NCBI GenBank assembly: GCA_002391195.1
Contig: DGRZ01000051.1
Location: 1-26,443, forward strand
Source: Fibrobacter sp. UBA4375
GTDB lineage: Bacteria > Fibrobacterota > Fibrobacteria > Fibrobacterales > Fibrobacteraceae
Reading direction: 5' to 3'
Length of the DNA: 26,443 nt
Numbering within the stretch: the first letter of the stretch is position 1; each line of letters opens with the position of its first letter. A model generated the notes under the pieces. The model was not told the origin of the DNA and made no database searches. It worked only from the letters and a program-made list of their open reading frames with translations. Shown one piece after another: positions 13,859 through 22,265 of the stretch. Position numbers and translations under genes: made by a program.

Positions 13859-13884
13859 CCCTCCCTCCCGGGAGGGTCTTTTTT
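13859..13884 (+). terminator. Rho-independent terminator after lipoprotein paralogue 1
   Basis: A perfect 7-bp GC stem, CCCTCCC/GGGAGGG, with loop TCCC (13859-13876), followed by TCTTTTTT. It lies 33 bp after the stop codon, so paralogue 1 is transcribed separately from paralogues 2 and 3. Confidence 0.85.
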
Positions 13885-13932
13885 GTTGTGAAAATTCGTT
13901 TTCTAGCAATGCCAATGTGATAAAAACGGCTG

Positions 13933-14002
13933 TTTTTTTTTCATTTTTCCGTCTTTTGTTTATATTTATTTGCATTCCGTAAAAAAAATTATATATTAAT
14001 AT
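13933..14002 (+). promoter_or_regulatory. Candidate promoter region for lipoprotein paralogues 2 and 3
   Basis: An AT-rich block begins with a T9-CATTTTTCCGT tract (13933-13951) that is close to the T8-CATTTTTTCGT tract before the fibro-slime gene (17591-17609). Downstream, TTGCAT (13970-13975) and TATATT (13992-13997), 16 bp apart, could be -35 and -10 boxes. Promoter consensus in this group is not well known, so the boxes are tentative. Confidence 0.35.
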
Positions 14003-14072
14003 AGGTGAAGTTGAGCCTAACAGAGAGGTTTTATTTAAGTCATTACGCCACTAATTAGGGACAGGGGTATTT

Positions 14073-15350
14073 ATGAAACGGGTGTTTTGGAGTGTAGCGG
14101 CAGTCACATTCGTGGTTGCTTTTTGGGCATGCGGCGATGGCGCTGTAGATGCTCGAGGGGGCGAAGATGACATGGCCCTCTTGAATTACGGTCCTCCTTT
14201 TGTAGAAGGGGATACCGGAAACATGTGGACCTTGCGCAGCCAAGCCATCAAGGATTGCGAAGCCGACGGCGACTGCAAGGCAGCCATGGATCGAGCAAGT
14301 GGAGATATAGAGAACCTCCAAGAGGAAAGTTCTTCGACCGCAGCAGACACAGAAGAGAGCAGTTCTTCGGCAAAGCCTCGTTCCAGCAGCGCAGTTGTCG
14401 TGCGACTTTCTTCGATAGCACAAGTCATTTCCGATGTGACCAGCTCATCTAGCGAATCCAGCGGGCCAGAAAGTTCTACAGGCAGCACCATACAAAGCTC
14501 CGCTGTCATCGGAGGAGTAACGGTAAAATATTGCCTCCCGGAGCCAACCACCGTTATCAAGGGTGAACCCGTGACCTGGAGGTTCAGAACAAACGGAGAT
14601 GCTCCGTCTAGCTACAAATGGAACTTCACGGGCGGCGACATTGAAACCAGTGAAGACGAAACTCCCGTGGTGACATTCTCAAGCGCAGGTTCTTACGCAC
14701 CGACCGTTGCAATCAATGGTGATACAAAAACGACCACATGCACCGCGGTAAAAGTGACGGGTCATCCCATTACAGGGTGTTCTTGTACCGGTCCCACACT
14801 CAAGTCTACAAGTAACGACCTGGAAGACAATTCCCCTGTAGAATACCAATGGACGGTTGAAGGATGTACCGCCGGAGAGGGCGATGAGCTAACCTACACT
14901 TGGAACGGAACCGGCATTTCGGGAACAGGAGCCACGGTAACGGCCTCTTATACGGAAATCGGCTCCTACACGGCATCGGCGACGGTCTCCAACGCCGACG
15001 GCATGACTGCCAATGTCTCCTGCACAAACAAGGCTACCGTTGAAAACGGAGGTTGGAACTTTAAATGCTCCTCGCTGAATTCCTCAAGTGTCAACATGGA
15101 TGTCGATAACTTTGGCAACGTAAACCCTGGAAGTTGCATGGAACTAAACAAGACTAATTCCAACACCCTACAATTCGGTAGCTGGTGGTGTGACGGGGGG
15201 CCGATGACGGTGCACCTACGCGATTGCAACGGAGAGGAGAAAGTTTTCTCGCATTCGTGCAATGGTTTTGTATCGGTACAAACAGGGGGACCCTGCAAGG
15301 TTTATTTCTACGCCGACAAGACGTTCACTTTCAAAATGCAGGCATGGTAA
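14073..15350 (+). CDS. Lipoprotein with ALLNYG N-terminal block, Ser-rich linker and PKD-like modules (paralogue 2)
   Basis: 425 residues with AGGGG (14063-14067) 5 bp before ATG 14073. The signal peptide ends FWAC (Cys20), as in paralogue 1. The N-terminal block 'GGEDDMALLNYGPPF.EGD.GNM' and the following 'DC.AD..C..AM' match paralogue 1 closely. A Ser-rich linker (many SSS runs) spans about residues 85-145. Two PKD-like modules follow: one with 'YKWNFTGGDIETSED' and 'GSYAPTV', another with 'YTWNGTGISG' and 'GSYTASATV', joined by 'ITGCSCTGPTL'. The last 95 residues are a Trp- and Cys-containing beta domain (FGSWWCDGG, HLRDCNGEE, CKVYFYADK) resembling the final domain of the giant pseudopilin. 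Gene 3 follows 29 bp later, so they probably form an operon. Probable surface lipoprotein; function unknown. Confidence 0.82.
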   Translation: MKRVFWSVAAVTFVVAFWACGDGAVDARGGEDDMALLNYGPPFVEGDTGNMWTLRSQAIKDCEADGDCKAAMDRASGDIENLQEESSSTAADTEESSSSAKPRSSSAVVVRLSSIAQVISDVTSSSSESSGPESSTGSTIQSSAVIGGVTVKYCLPEPTTVIKGEPVTWRFRTNGDAPSSYKWNFTGGDIETSEDETPVVTFSSAGSYAPTVAINGDTKTTTCTAVKVTGHPITGCSCTGPTLKSTSNDLEDNSPVEYQWTVEGCTAGEGDELTYTWNGTGISGTGATVTASYTEIGSYTASATVSNADGMTANVSCTNKATVENGGWNFKCSSLNSSSVNMDVDNFGNVNPGSCMELNKTNSNTLQFGSWWCDGGPMTVHLRDCNGEEKVFSHSCNGFVSVQTGGPCKVYFYADKTFTFKMQAW

Positions 15351-15379
15351 CCTAAGAACGGTTCAATAAAGAGGGACTT

Positions 15380-17488
15380 ATGAAACGCGCATTGGCATAT
15401 GCATTTGTCTCAAGTGTTGCGGGGCTTTTGGTCGCTTGCGACATGGGTGCCGTAGAGGCCAAGGGTCTAGAGGACGAAATGGCCCTGCTGAACTATGGTG
15501 AATTCAACGAAGACGGCATGGCGAACCTCATTCCCGACGCCATGGCCGCCTGCAACGAAGATCCCGAATGTGTGGCCGCTATGGAGAAGGCCGCCGGCAA
15601 TGGCGAGCTGATTCTCAGTTCTAGCGAAGCCCAAGAAGAAGGAACCAGCTCTGCTGCGGATACCACTGCCAAGGGGAGCTCCTCGTCTGCCCAGAAGGGG
15701 CCGGTAATCCCTAGCTCCTCGTCAATAAAGGCTGATACTTCGTCGGTAGCGTCCAGCAGTTCTGCCGTGAATCCCGGTAGCAGCACGACGGTAGCATCCT
15801 CGTCTTCCAAGTCAACGACACCTATAGTCAACGGAATCTGCAGCCCGACCCCCAACAGCGTAGAGAGGGGTGGTTCTACTATCTGGAAGTATGTGGCCAT
15901 CAATTCGACGGCCACTATCGAAAGCTACGACTGGACCTTTGACGAAGGGAGCTCCATAACGACTAGCAAGGATGCCACGCCCAGTGTAAGTTATGCCGCA
16001 AAGGGATCCTATGGAGCCATGGTGGTGATAAACAAGGGGCTTGCTACGGAGAAAGAGGTCAAGTGCCAGTCCAAGGTGGAAGTGACTGGCATCAAGGTGA
16101 GCGGCTGTACTTGTACGACGCCATCCACATCCGTGGTGGTGTCTTCTTCCAAGCCCAAGGATGTGACCTGGTCCGTTAGTGGTTGTACCGGTGCAGAGCC
16201 TTTCACCTATGCGTGGGCGGGCGGTGCTTCGGGAACGGGAACATCTGCAAGTATGACCCTCAAGAGTGTCGGGACATATGCCCCGACGGTCACCATCACC
16301 AATAGCGATGGCATGACCATGAGCCCCACCTGCAACTCGGTGTCGGCTTCGGAGTTGCCGGGGGCGGCGTGTAATGTTGGTGAGCATAACTACGATGCCA
16401 ACAAGGCATCTATGAGTGTGGTTCCTGGACAAACCTTCTATTTTAAGCCTAACAATGTAACGGGTGTTACCGGAACTATGAGCATGACTTTGGCCGGTGG
16501 CGGTTCTTCCAAGACCATTTCCGTTGCCAACGGAACCAACAATTCGGCCACGGAACTGACTGCACCCACCGATTTGGGGGCGTATCCCTATACTCTTTCC
16601 GTGGATGGCGAGGAAGTGTGCACGGCCGACATAACGGTGGCGTATCCGACGGTTACAGCAAGTTGCTCCTTTGCAAGTTCTGTTTTGCCTGGTGGAAGCG
16701 TCAAGTTTAATGTAGGATCGCTTAGCGGTTGGACTGACGCTATGGGTGATAATGTGTCCATGACTTTGAATGGAAACGGCTCTAGCCAAAATATTACGGT
16801 AAACCGCAGCTACAATGGAGGCTTTGGTATAACAGCTCCCACTGAGCTGGGAAATTACGATTACACTCTTACCTATGGCGGGAACCAGGTTTGCAAGGCT
16901 ACGATGAAGGTGGAATATCCCAAGGTGACGGCTAATTGCTCCTTCGGCAACGGAAATTCCATGACGCCCGAAGGTTCCGTGACCTTTACGGCTAGTTCCT
17001 GGAGCGGTTGGACGGACGGAATGGGTGGCTCTGTGACCATGCACCTCAATGGCGAAGGCATTGATAGCGACGGGTCCGCAGGTCGCTACGGAAACTTCAC
17101 GAAAACCTTTACCGCCCCTGCCGAACTAGGTTCTTACGACTACACCTTAACCTATGGTGGAAACCAGGTATGTAAGACAACGTTGGCTGTTGCATGGCCA
17201 AACATCACCTCATCAAAATGCGCCATAGGGAAAAATGTCTACAGCAGCGGCAAGGACTTCTTTACTCCGGGCGATTCCTTCAGCGGCTGGAGTAGCGGCG
17301 TCAGTTCTCCTCAGAAAATGACTCTGTATCTAGATGACGAAATCGTCATCGAAAACAAGGATGTCAAAAATGGCTATAATGGTCCCCAGTGGCAGCAGGT
17401 TACCCTGCCCACGGAACCCGGCACATACACCTACAGGCTTGACTATCACGGCAACACGGTGTGCGAAGTGGAATACGAAGTTGAGTAA
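15380..17488 (+). CDS. Lipoprotein with ALLNYG block, Ser-rich linker, PKD-like modules and four tandem Cys modules (paralogue 3)
   Basis: 702 residues; GAGGG (15371-15375) precedes ATG 15380. The signal peptide ends in a canonical lipobox, LVAC (Cys20). The N-terminal block 'KGLEDEMALLNYG' and 'AC.EDPECVAAM' matches paralogues 1 and 2. A long Ser-rich linker (about 78-150) is followed by two PKD-like modules with the joining motif 'VSGCTCTTPS'. From about residue 330 there are four tandem modules of 90-95 residues. They share a Cys near the start (ASCSF, ANCSF, SKCAI), a 'GSV.F' strand, 'SGWTD.MG', then 'APTELG.YDYTLTYGGNQVC' (boundary varies) and a closing 'V.YP'. The same ending, 'TPTTLGTHTYKV' with a Cys strand, occurs in the giant pseudopilin. 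It lies 29 bp after paralogue 2, ahead of a terminator. Likely a long extracellular stalk; ligand unknown. Confidence 0.82.
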   Translation: MKRALAYAFVSSVAGLLVACDMGAVEAKGLEDEMALLNYGEFNEDGMANLIPDAMAACNEDPECVAAMEKAAGNGELILSSSEAQEEGTSSAADTTAKGSSSSAQKGPVIPSSSSIKADTSSVASSSSAVNPGSSTTVASSSSKSTTPIVNGICSPTPNSVERGGSTIWKYVAINSTATIESYDWTFDEGSSITTSKDATPSVSYAAKGSYGAMVVINKGLATEKEVKCQSKVEVTGIKVSGCTCTTPSTSVVVSSSKPKDVTWSVSGCTGAEPFTYAWAGGASGTGTSASMTLKSVGTYAPTVTITNSDGMTMSPTCNSVSASELPGAACNVGEHNYDANKASMSVVPGQTFYFKPNNVTGVTGTMSMTLAGGGSSKTISVANGTNNSATELTAPTDLGAYPYTLSVDGEEVCTADITVAYPTVTASCSFASSVLPGGSVKFNVGSLSGWTDAMGDNVSMTLNGNGSSQNITVNRSYNGGFGITAPTELGNYDYTLTYGGNQVCKATMKVEYPKVTANCSFGNGNSMTPEGSVTFTASSWSGWTDGMGGSVTMHLNGEGIDSDGSAGRYGNFTKTFTAPAELGSYDYTLTYGGNQVCKTTLAVAWPNITSSKCAIGKNVYSSGKDFFTPGDSFSGWSSGVSSPQKMTLYLDDEIVIENKDVKNGYNGPQWQQVTLPTEPGTYTYRLDYHGNTVCEVEYEVE

Positions 17489-17517
17489 TCAGAACAGTCT
17501 CGGTTAACAGATTTTTA

Positions 17518-17554
17518 CAAAAAGGGTTCCCGCTGATATTGCTGGGAGCCTTTT
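17518..17554 (+). terminator. Rho-independent terminator after lipoprotein paralogue 3
   Basis: AAAGGGTTCCC (17521-17531) pairs with GGGAGCCTTTT (17544-17554) with one G-T wobble, around a 12-nt loop. The right arm runs into a short T run. It ends the paralogue 2-3 unit. Confidence 0.7.
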
Positions 17555-17590
17555 GCCTTGTAATAAGTCACATATTTTTGAAATTTGCCC

Positions 17591-17698
17591 TTTTTTTTCA
17601 TTTTTTCGTTTGCTTTTTCAATAATAAAAGAATAGATTTTGGGGGTATTATGTGGCGAGTTTATGCTTGCCGCATTTAGTTGCATATTAAAAAGGTGA
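17591..17698 (+). promoter_or_regulatory. Upstream region of the fibro-slime gene: T-tract and ribosome site
   Basis: A T8-CA-T6-CG tract (17591-17608) closely matches the tract upstream of lipoprotein paralogue 2. AAGGTGA (17692-17698) is the ribosome site, 7 bp before ATG 17706. No convincing -35/-10 pair could be fixed. Confidence 0.4.
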
Positions 17699-17705
17699 AA
17701 AATCT

Positions 17706-20700
17706 ATGTCAAAAAGATTTTCCATATCGGGATTAGGGAATGTGTTTGGAAAAGTCTTACCGGCACTGCTGGTCGCTGTAGGTGCGTTTAGCGGCACTGC
17801 AGACGCTCAGTGCGCGGGAACAGTGCGCTTTAAGCCCCCTACTAGTTGGACTCAGGCGTATTTTGGTACACGAAATTGTTCTGCAGCAGAAGCTGGTCAT
17901 GCTACTACCCTAGATGCAGATGGATACTTTACGTTTGACTTGAGCGGTATCGGCCACCAGGAAAACGGTGCGACTAGCTTCAGTATTCTCAGCAGTGTTA
18001 CGCAGGGTAGCATTTCCATGATATCAAGAACTGCATGGGAAACGTCAGTCGGTGCTGGCGAGGCTCCTCAGAACGCTCTTACGAACAATGCTGTTTTTGC
18101 CTGCCCAGGTGCTAACAATACCATCTTCATTGCACAGGATCCTTTGAGCGCTACGCCTAAGACCTATGTGGGTACTGTGCCTCCCTCTGCTAAATACCTC
18201 TATGTGCTCACTCCCGACGACAAGGAGTGGCAGTCCGACAACATGATGGTCAGCGCCAACGGTGGCGCTGGTGTGCAGATGACGACGGCCCCGGATATGT
18301 GCGGCTGGATGATGATGGTCTTTGAAGAGAGCAAGGTCCCCGACGAAGTGCTAGTGTACCTCAAGAATAAGCCCGATGAGAAGCTTGGCGCCACGGGCTT
18401 GTGGGGCAACGAAGCTGAACCGACTCCTTTGCCACTAAAATCCATTTTGGAAGCCCTTGGAACGGACAGGTTGTATTTTATCCCGGACGATTCACAATGG
18501 CCTGAGGGTATGGAAGATGCCCAGGGCCTGTTTGTGACGGACCCCGGCGTAAGCGGTGTCTGCTCCTTCGACCTTGCTGCTATTATCTATGACTCTGATG
18601 TGAGCGTGAATGACCTATTCTCGGAGTACCAGGGTATTTCAAGTTCGCGGGCGACAAATTGTGTTGGCGTGCATCATGGTATTGTTCAGGATCAGTTAGG
18701 CACCGACGACAAACCTCACCTTAACATGAGTGGGTCCAATGGACCGACTTGCTTCACCAGTGAAGCTGATTTTGCAACGCTGTTCAATTATTCTCCAGGC
18801 AAGAACGAGGTGGTGTGCTACAACATGCCTTTCTCCCGTGCCGCCGATGGCCGTTGGGCGTTTGATTCCGACCATGTTAAGAATGGAACCGTCATAGGCG
18901 GTTTTTCTCCCCGTGAAGACGAAACTCCGACCACTGCCGGTAATGACGTGATTACTTCCATAAGCCCACAAAAGTGCCCGGCGTGCCGTACAAAGCGCAA
19001 TGCCGAAGGCCCTGTGACGTATACGGTGGAGTATCCGGGAATCACGAACCTTGACTACCTGTGTAACGGCCCCGGCTGGAGTGGCGGTGTGGATTGCGAA
19101 GGCAAGTTCGTTTCCGATGATGCTGGATATGTTAAGTGGAACTGGGACCAGGGTGCAGGTGGTGGAGCCCGTTGGGGTAGCCAGGTGCGTAACCAGCACT
19201 TCTGCTTTGAGTCCCATGCCACCTTTACCTATAGCGAAGACCAGGAATTTACCTTCCGTGGTGATGACGACATCTGGGTGTTCATCAACAAGAGGCTTGC
19301 CGTGGATAACGGCGGTGCACACCTTGCCGCTCCGGGGCATGTGGTGCTGAAAAACTTGAACACCACGTATGGTGCCGGCTTCCTGGTTCCTGGACAAGAC
19401 TACTCCTTGGATATTTTCTTCTGCGACCGCAGAACCACCATGAGTAACGTGATTATCAAAACCAATATGTTCATTAAGCAGACCAGCGGCTTGAACGCCA
19501 ATGGTAAAAAGAATTCTGACGGTACGACGAGTTATAGCATCTGCTACGACAAGAGCGGTGACGGCTCCTGTGCCTCTGTGGCTCTTGGCCAGGCTGGTGG
19601 TGGCGATGGTGGAACTGTCCATGCCTGCGACGAGGCTATCAAGCAGTATGGTACCTTGAAGTACAAGATTACTACTAGGGCAGGTCAGGAAATTGCAACT
19701 CTTGAGGCGAAAACTGGCTGGCAGTATGGCGGTATCGATGTCGGTAACCCGTTCAAGCCCATTGTGAATACCGATAAGATTAACGGACTGGCTCCGGGTA
19801 GCTACCGCCTGGTGATTGACTTCTATGATTTGAGCGGAAATCTTGATGAAAAGGCTCGCACCTACATCAACTTCCGCATCAAGGGTAACCTGGATGTGAT
19901 GACCCAGACCTCTACCTATACGGTGAATGCCGGCGACGAAAAGAGCCCCTTCTATGCTTCGGGCTCCAAGTGGACCTTTGTGGGTGAGGGCCTTGCTGGT
20001 AGCCGCGTGCCGGTGTATGTATCTGCCTTTGCCGATGGCGGTGTAGACCTGCTGAGCGCTGTTGGCCAAAAGTACACTCTGGTGCTGGACAAGGGCATGA
20101 CCGCCTATACGTCCAAGACCGGAACTACCACAGTAGCCTGGCCCAAGACTATCGGCGAATCGGGTATTGATACCATCTGGGTGTATCAGGGCCTGGAAGG
20201 CCTGACCGCCAGTCCCGAAGAAAAGACGGTTTCCTTAAAGACCGCGGCCAAGATTAAGTTCTACGCTCCGCGTCTGGACTTTGCCGAGCCGGTGACCATC
20301 GACTCCGCCGGTCATGTGACGGCCTGGAAACACCCGATTGCGGGTGACCCGGATAGCTTGGATGGCGACGAATACTTCCACTGGATTGGTTCCGATGTGG
20401 ATCTGTATGTGTTGATCGTGAACCCGGCTACCAACGAGATTTGCACGGATTGTCAGATGACCCTGGCGCTGGTGGATCATTCATCTCGTGTGGAAATGAC
20501 AGGTGCCGTTTCTCTCGGCGACGGTGCTTATATGATTTCTATTAAGTCACAGAAGGAATATATGGATTCTACGGCCTACATCACGATTTCGACAACCGAA
20601 GATGCCAAGCTCCTGAGCCAGTCCTCTTACGTGAATCTGCGTTTCCGCAAGCCGCCGGTACCGTTCCCGCAGCTGGTGGACATGTTCGATGTCCGTGGTG

Positions 20701-22160
20701 CTTCTTTGGGTGCCATCAGCATTCCTGAACCCTATTATTCGCAGTCCAAGGAGTACCTGGACGGTAAGGGCGACTCTATCGTTATCCACTACGACAGGCC
20801 TTTCGCTCCGAACCCCCAGGGTGATTACAAGGACTCCTTGCCGTTCTTGATATGTATCGACTGGGATGAAAACGTTTACGAAGAAATAAACTTTGTGGAG
20901 AAGGGTTTCTCGAAGACCAAGAAGGATACCGCCGTGGCGTGCTCCTACATGATCGACTCCGTGACAATCTACAATACCTTCATGGCCAAGTATAAGGCTA
21001 ACGGCAACAAGAGTGACAGCGTTCTTTCCTTTGTCTCGGATTCTACCTTCTCGTCTCTGGTAAAGACATACGGCCGCGGAAAGGTTCTGAACTTTGCCAC
21101 CTACGAAGACCGTAAGAAGATTACCAAGGGCCACTTCGACGGTAGCATTACCGACCGTATGGCTCCCGTGATTGTTTCTGCTCGTGTGGACAACTTCTCT
21201 GAACAGCTGAACCGTTTGACGGTGACGCTCTCAGAACCGGTAAAGATGATTGACGAAACCAATAGCAAGGCTCCCTTCACCTTCTATATGAACTCTGCGA
21301 CGGAAGTGGCCGAGGCGGCCCGTTATGCTTCGCCTACGGCTAACGCAGCCCCCGGCGGACTTGGTTCCGAAAAGCTGACCCTGGTGTTCGACAAGACCCA
21401 GAGCACCAAGAACCCCACACCGCGTCTGGGAGACTTTATCCGTTTCCGCGCCGATTCCTGGATGTGGAGTGATACAGCTAATGTTTCAAGTGATGTTGCC
21501 CAGCGTGTTGCTGGTGATAGCGCCATGCACTGGAATTCTCCCACGGACTACAACTCCACCAAGAGACTTCCGTCTCCTTGGGTGACCATCGTGGGCGACT
21601 ACTCCGTAGAAGTGTCGGCTATCAAGCTTGCTACCATGAACAAGGATATCGACGCCAAGAATACGCCTGCTGTGGAGGTGTTCACGATTCCTACCACTAT
21701 GGGTAAGGACGAAATTGCGGCTCTGTATCCTAACACCTTAGGCTTTATCGTGAAGTCTGACATGGCATCGTTCATGAGCAAGGACTCTGTGACGGAGAAG
21801 TTCTTCAACGAACACCCAGAAGCCTTGGCTGATGTGTACTTCCAGTACGATGTAAAGTACTATACTAACTTGGGTACGTACGTTGCTGGCCAGAGCGACA
21901 AGATTTACTGCTTGGACAGCAAGAACGAAGAAAAGTATCACAAGCAGTACTTCGGAGGCAAGGATTGCCGCTCTACCCAAGGAAACTTCTACATTGCTTG
22001 GAATATGCTTTCTGACAAGAAGCGTTTGGTGGGTACTGGAGCCTATATCGCTAAGCTTTCCTCCTTCGTGAAACTTGCTCAGCTTGGCAAGGTCAAGTCT
22101 AGTAAGGCCGAAGAGACTGACATGTGGGGTGCCAAGCGCGGCAAGGGCATTGTGAAGTAA
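17706..22160 (+). CDS. Secreted fibro-slime domain protein
   Basis: 1484 residues. The signal peptide (MSKRF... LPALLVAVGAFSG) is probably cut after TADA, before Q36. Residues about 450-591 are a fibro-slime domain: 'WNWDQGAGGGARWG', then 'HFCFESHATFTY', then the core 'FTFRGDDDIWVFINKRL' with 'DNGGAH' (about 515-540), and 'YSLDIFFCDRRTT'. This PA14-like fold is shared by Fibrobacter surface proteins and slime-mould proteins. Residues about 36-440 form a beta-rich N-terminus of unknown role. Around 1150-1190, 'APVIVSARVDN' and 'LTVTLSEPV' look like an SbsA/Ig-like module. The C-terminus 'NFYIAWNMLSDKKRLVGTGAYIAKL' resembles an FlgD-Ig-like ending. Fibro-slime proteins of F. succinogenes have been linked to the cell surface and cellulose adhesion. 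Cellulose binding by this protein is inference. Confidence 0.9.
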   Translation: MSKRFSISGLGNVFGKVLPALLVAVGAFSGTADAQCAGTVRFKPPTSWTQAYFGTRNCSAAEAGHATTLDADGYFTFDLSGIGHQENGATSFSILSSVTQGSISMISRTAWETSVGAGEAPQNALTNNAVFACPGANNTIFIAQDPLSATPKTYVGTVPPSAKYLYVLTPDDKEWQSDNMMVSANGGAGVQMTTAPDMCGWMMMVFEESKVPDEVLVYLKNKPDEKLGATGLWGNEAEPTPLPLKSILEALGTDRLYFIPDDSQWPEGMEDAQGLFVTDPGVSGVCSFDLAAIIYDSDVSVNDLFSEYQGISSSRATNCVGVHHGIVQDQLGTDDKPHLNMSGSNGPTCFTSEADFATLFNYSPGKNEVVCYNMPFSRAADGRWAFDSDHVKNGTVIGGFSPREDETPTTAGNDVITSISPQKCPACRTKRNAEGPVTYTVEYPGITNLDYLCNGPGWSGGVDCEGKFVSDDAGYVKWNWDQGAGGGARWGSQVRNQHFCFESHATFTYSEDQEFTFRGDDDIWVFINKRLAVDNGGAHLAAPGHVVLKNLNTTYGAGFLVPGQDYSLDIFFCDRRTTMSNVIIKTNMFIKQTSGLNANGKKNSDGTTSYSICYDKSGDGSCASVALGQAGGGDGGTVHACDEAIKQYGTLKYKITTRAGQEIATLEAKTGWQYGGIDVGNPFKPIVNTDKINGLAPGSYRLVIDFYDLSGNLDEKARTYINFRIKGNLDVMTQTSTYTVNAGDEKSPFYASGSKWTFVGEGLAGSRVPVYVSAFADGGVDLLSAVGQKYTLVLDKGMTAYTSKTGTTTVAWPKTIGESGIDTIWVYQGLEGLTASPEEKTVSLKTAAKIKFYAPRLDFAEPVTIDSAGHVTAWKHPIAGDPDSLDGDEYFHWIGSDVDLYVLIVNPATNEICTDCQMTLALVDHSSRVEMTGAVSLGDGAYMISIKSQKEYMDSTAYITISTTEDAKLLSQSSYVNLRFRKPPVPFPQLVDMFDVRGASLGAISIPEPYYSQSKEYLDGKGDSIVIHYDRPFAPNPQGDYKDSLPFLICIDWDENVYEEINFVEKGFSKTKKDTAVACSYMIDSVTIYNTFMAKYKANGNKSDSVLSFVSDSTFSSLVKTYGRGKVLNFATYEDRKKITKGHFDGSITDRMAPVIVSARVDNFSEQLNRLTVTLSEPVKMIDETNSKAPFTFYMNSATEVAEAARYASPTANAAPGGLGSEKLTLVFDKTQSTKNPTPRLGDFIRFRADSWMWSDTANVSSDVAQRVAGDSAMHWNSPTDYNSTKRLPSPWVTIVGDYSVEVSAIKLATMNKDIDAKNTPAVEVFTIPTTMGKDEIAALYPNTLGFIVKSDMASFMSKDSVTEKFFNEHPEALADVYFQYDVKYYTNLGTYVAGQSDKIYCLDSKNEEKYHKQYFGGKDCRSTQGNFYIAWNMLSDKKRLVGTGAYIAKLSSFVKLAQLGKVKSSKAEETDMWGAKRGKGIVK

Positions 22161-22175
22161 TCTAGTCTAGGTTCC

Positions 22176-22220
22176 GGGTCACTTCGGCTACGCTCAGGGC
22201 AGGCTCCTGCCCGGAATGAC
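22176..22220 (+). repeat. Hairpin repeat after the fibro-slime gene
   Basis: Contains the perfect stem GGGCAG/CTGCCC with loop GCTC (22197-22212), followed by GGAATGACG. The left part, TTCGGC...GCTCAGGGCAGGCT, is the reverse complement of the element at 11312-11349. It could also serve as a terminator for the fibro-slime gene. Confidence 0.65.
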
Positions 22221-22233
22221 GAAAAAGTTAAAC

Positions 22234-22262
22234 GTCATGGCGTGCTCCGACACGCCATCTAG
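22234..22262 (-). repeat. Hairpin repeat between convergent genes, GTCAT-stem-ATC type
   Basis: A perfect 8-bp stem, ATGGCGTG/CACGCCAT, with loop CTCCGA (22237-22258), preceded by GTC and followed by CTAG. It shares the GTCAT...ATC frame of the copies at 11257 and 22371 with a different stem. It ends 3 bp before the scpA stop codon. Confidence 0.7.
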
Positions 22263-22265
22263 CCT

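Noticed and set aside
15812..17044. Long antisense open frame (410 codons) inside lipoprotein paralogue 3
   Set aside because: Its product is His/Arg-rich low complexity, as expected from the complement of Ser/Thr/Gly-rich coding DNA.
18696..20069. Long antisense open frame (457 codons) inside the fibro-slime gene
   Set aside because: Its product has no recognisable domain and lies wholly opposite a well-supported gene with a conserved domain; codon bias of the sense gene explains the open frame.
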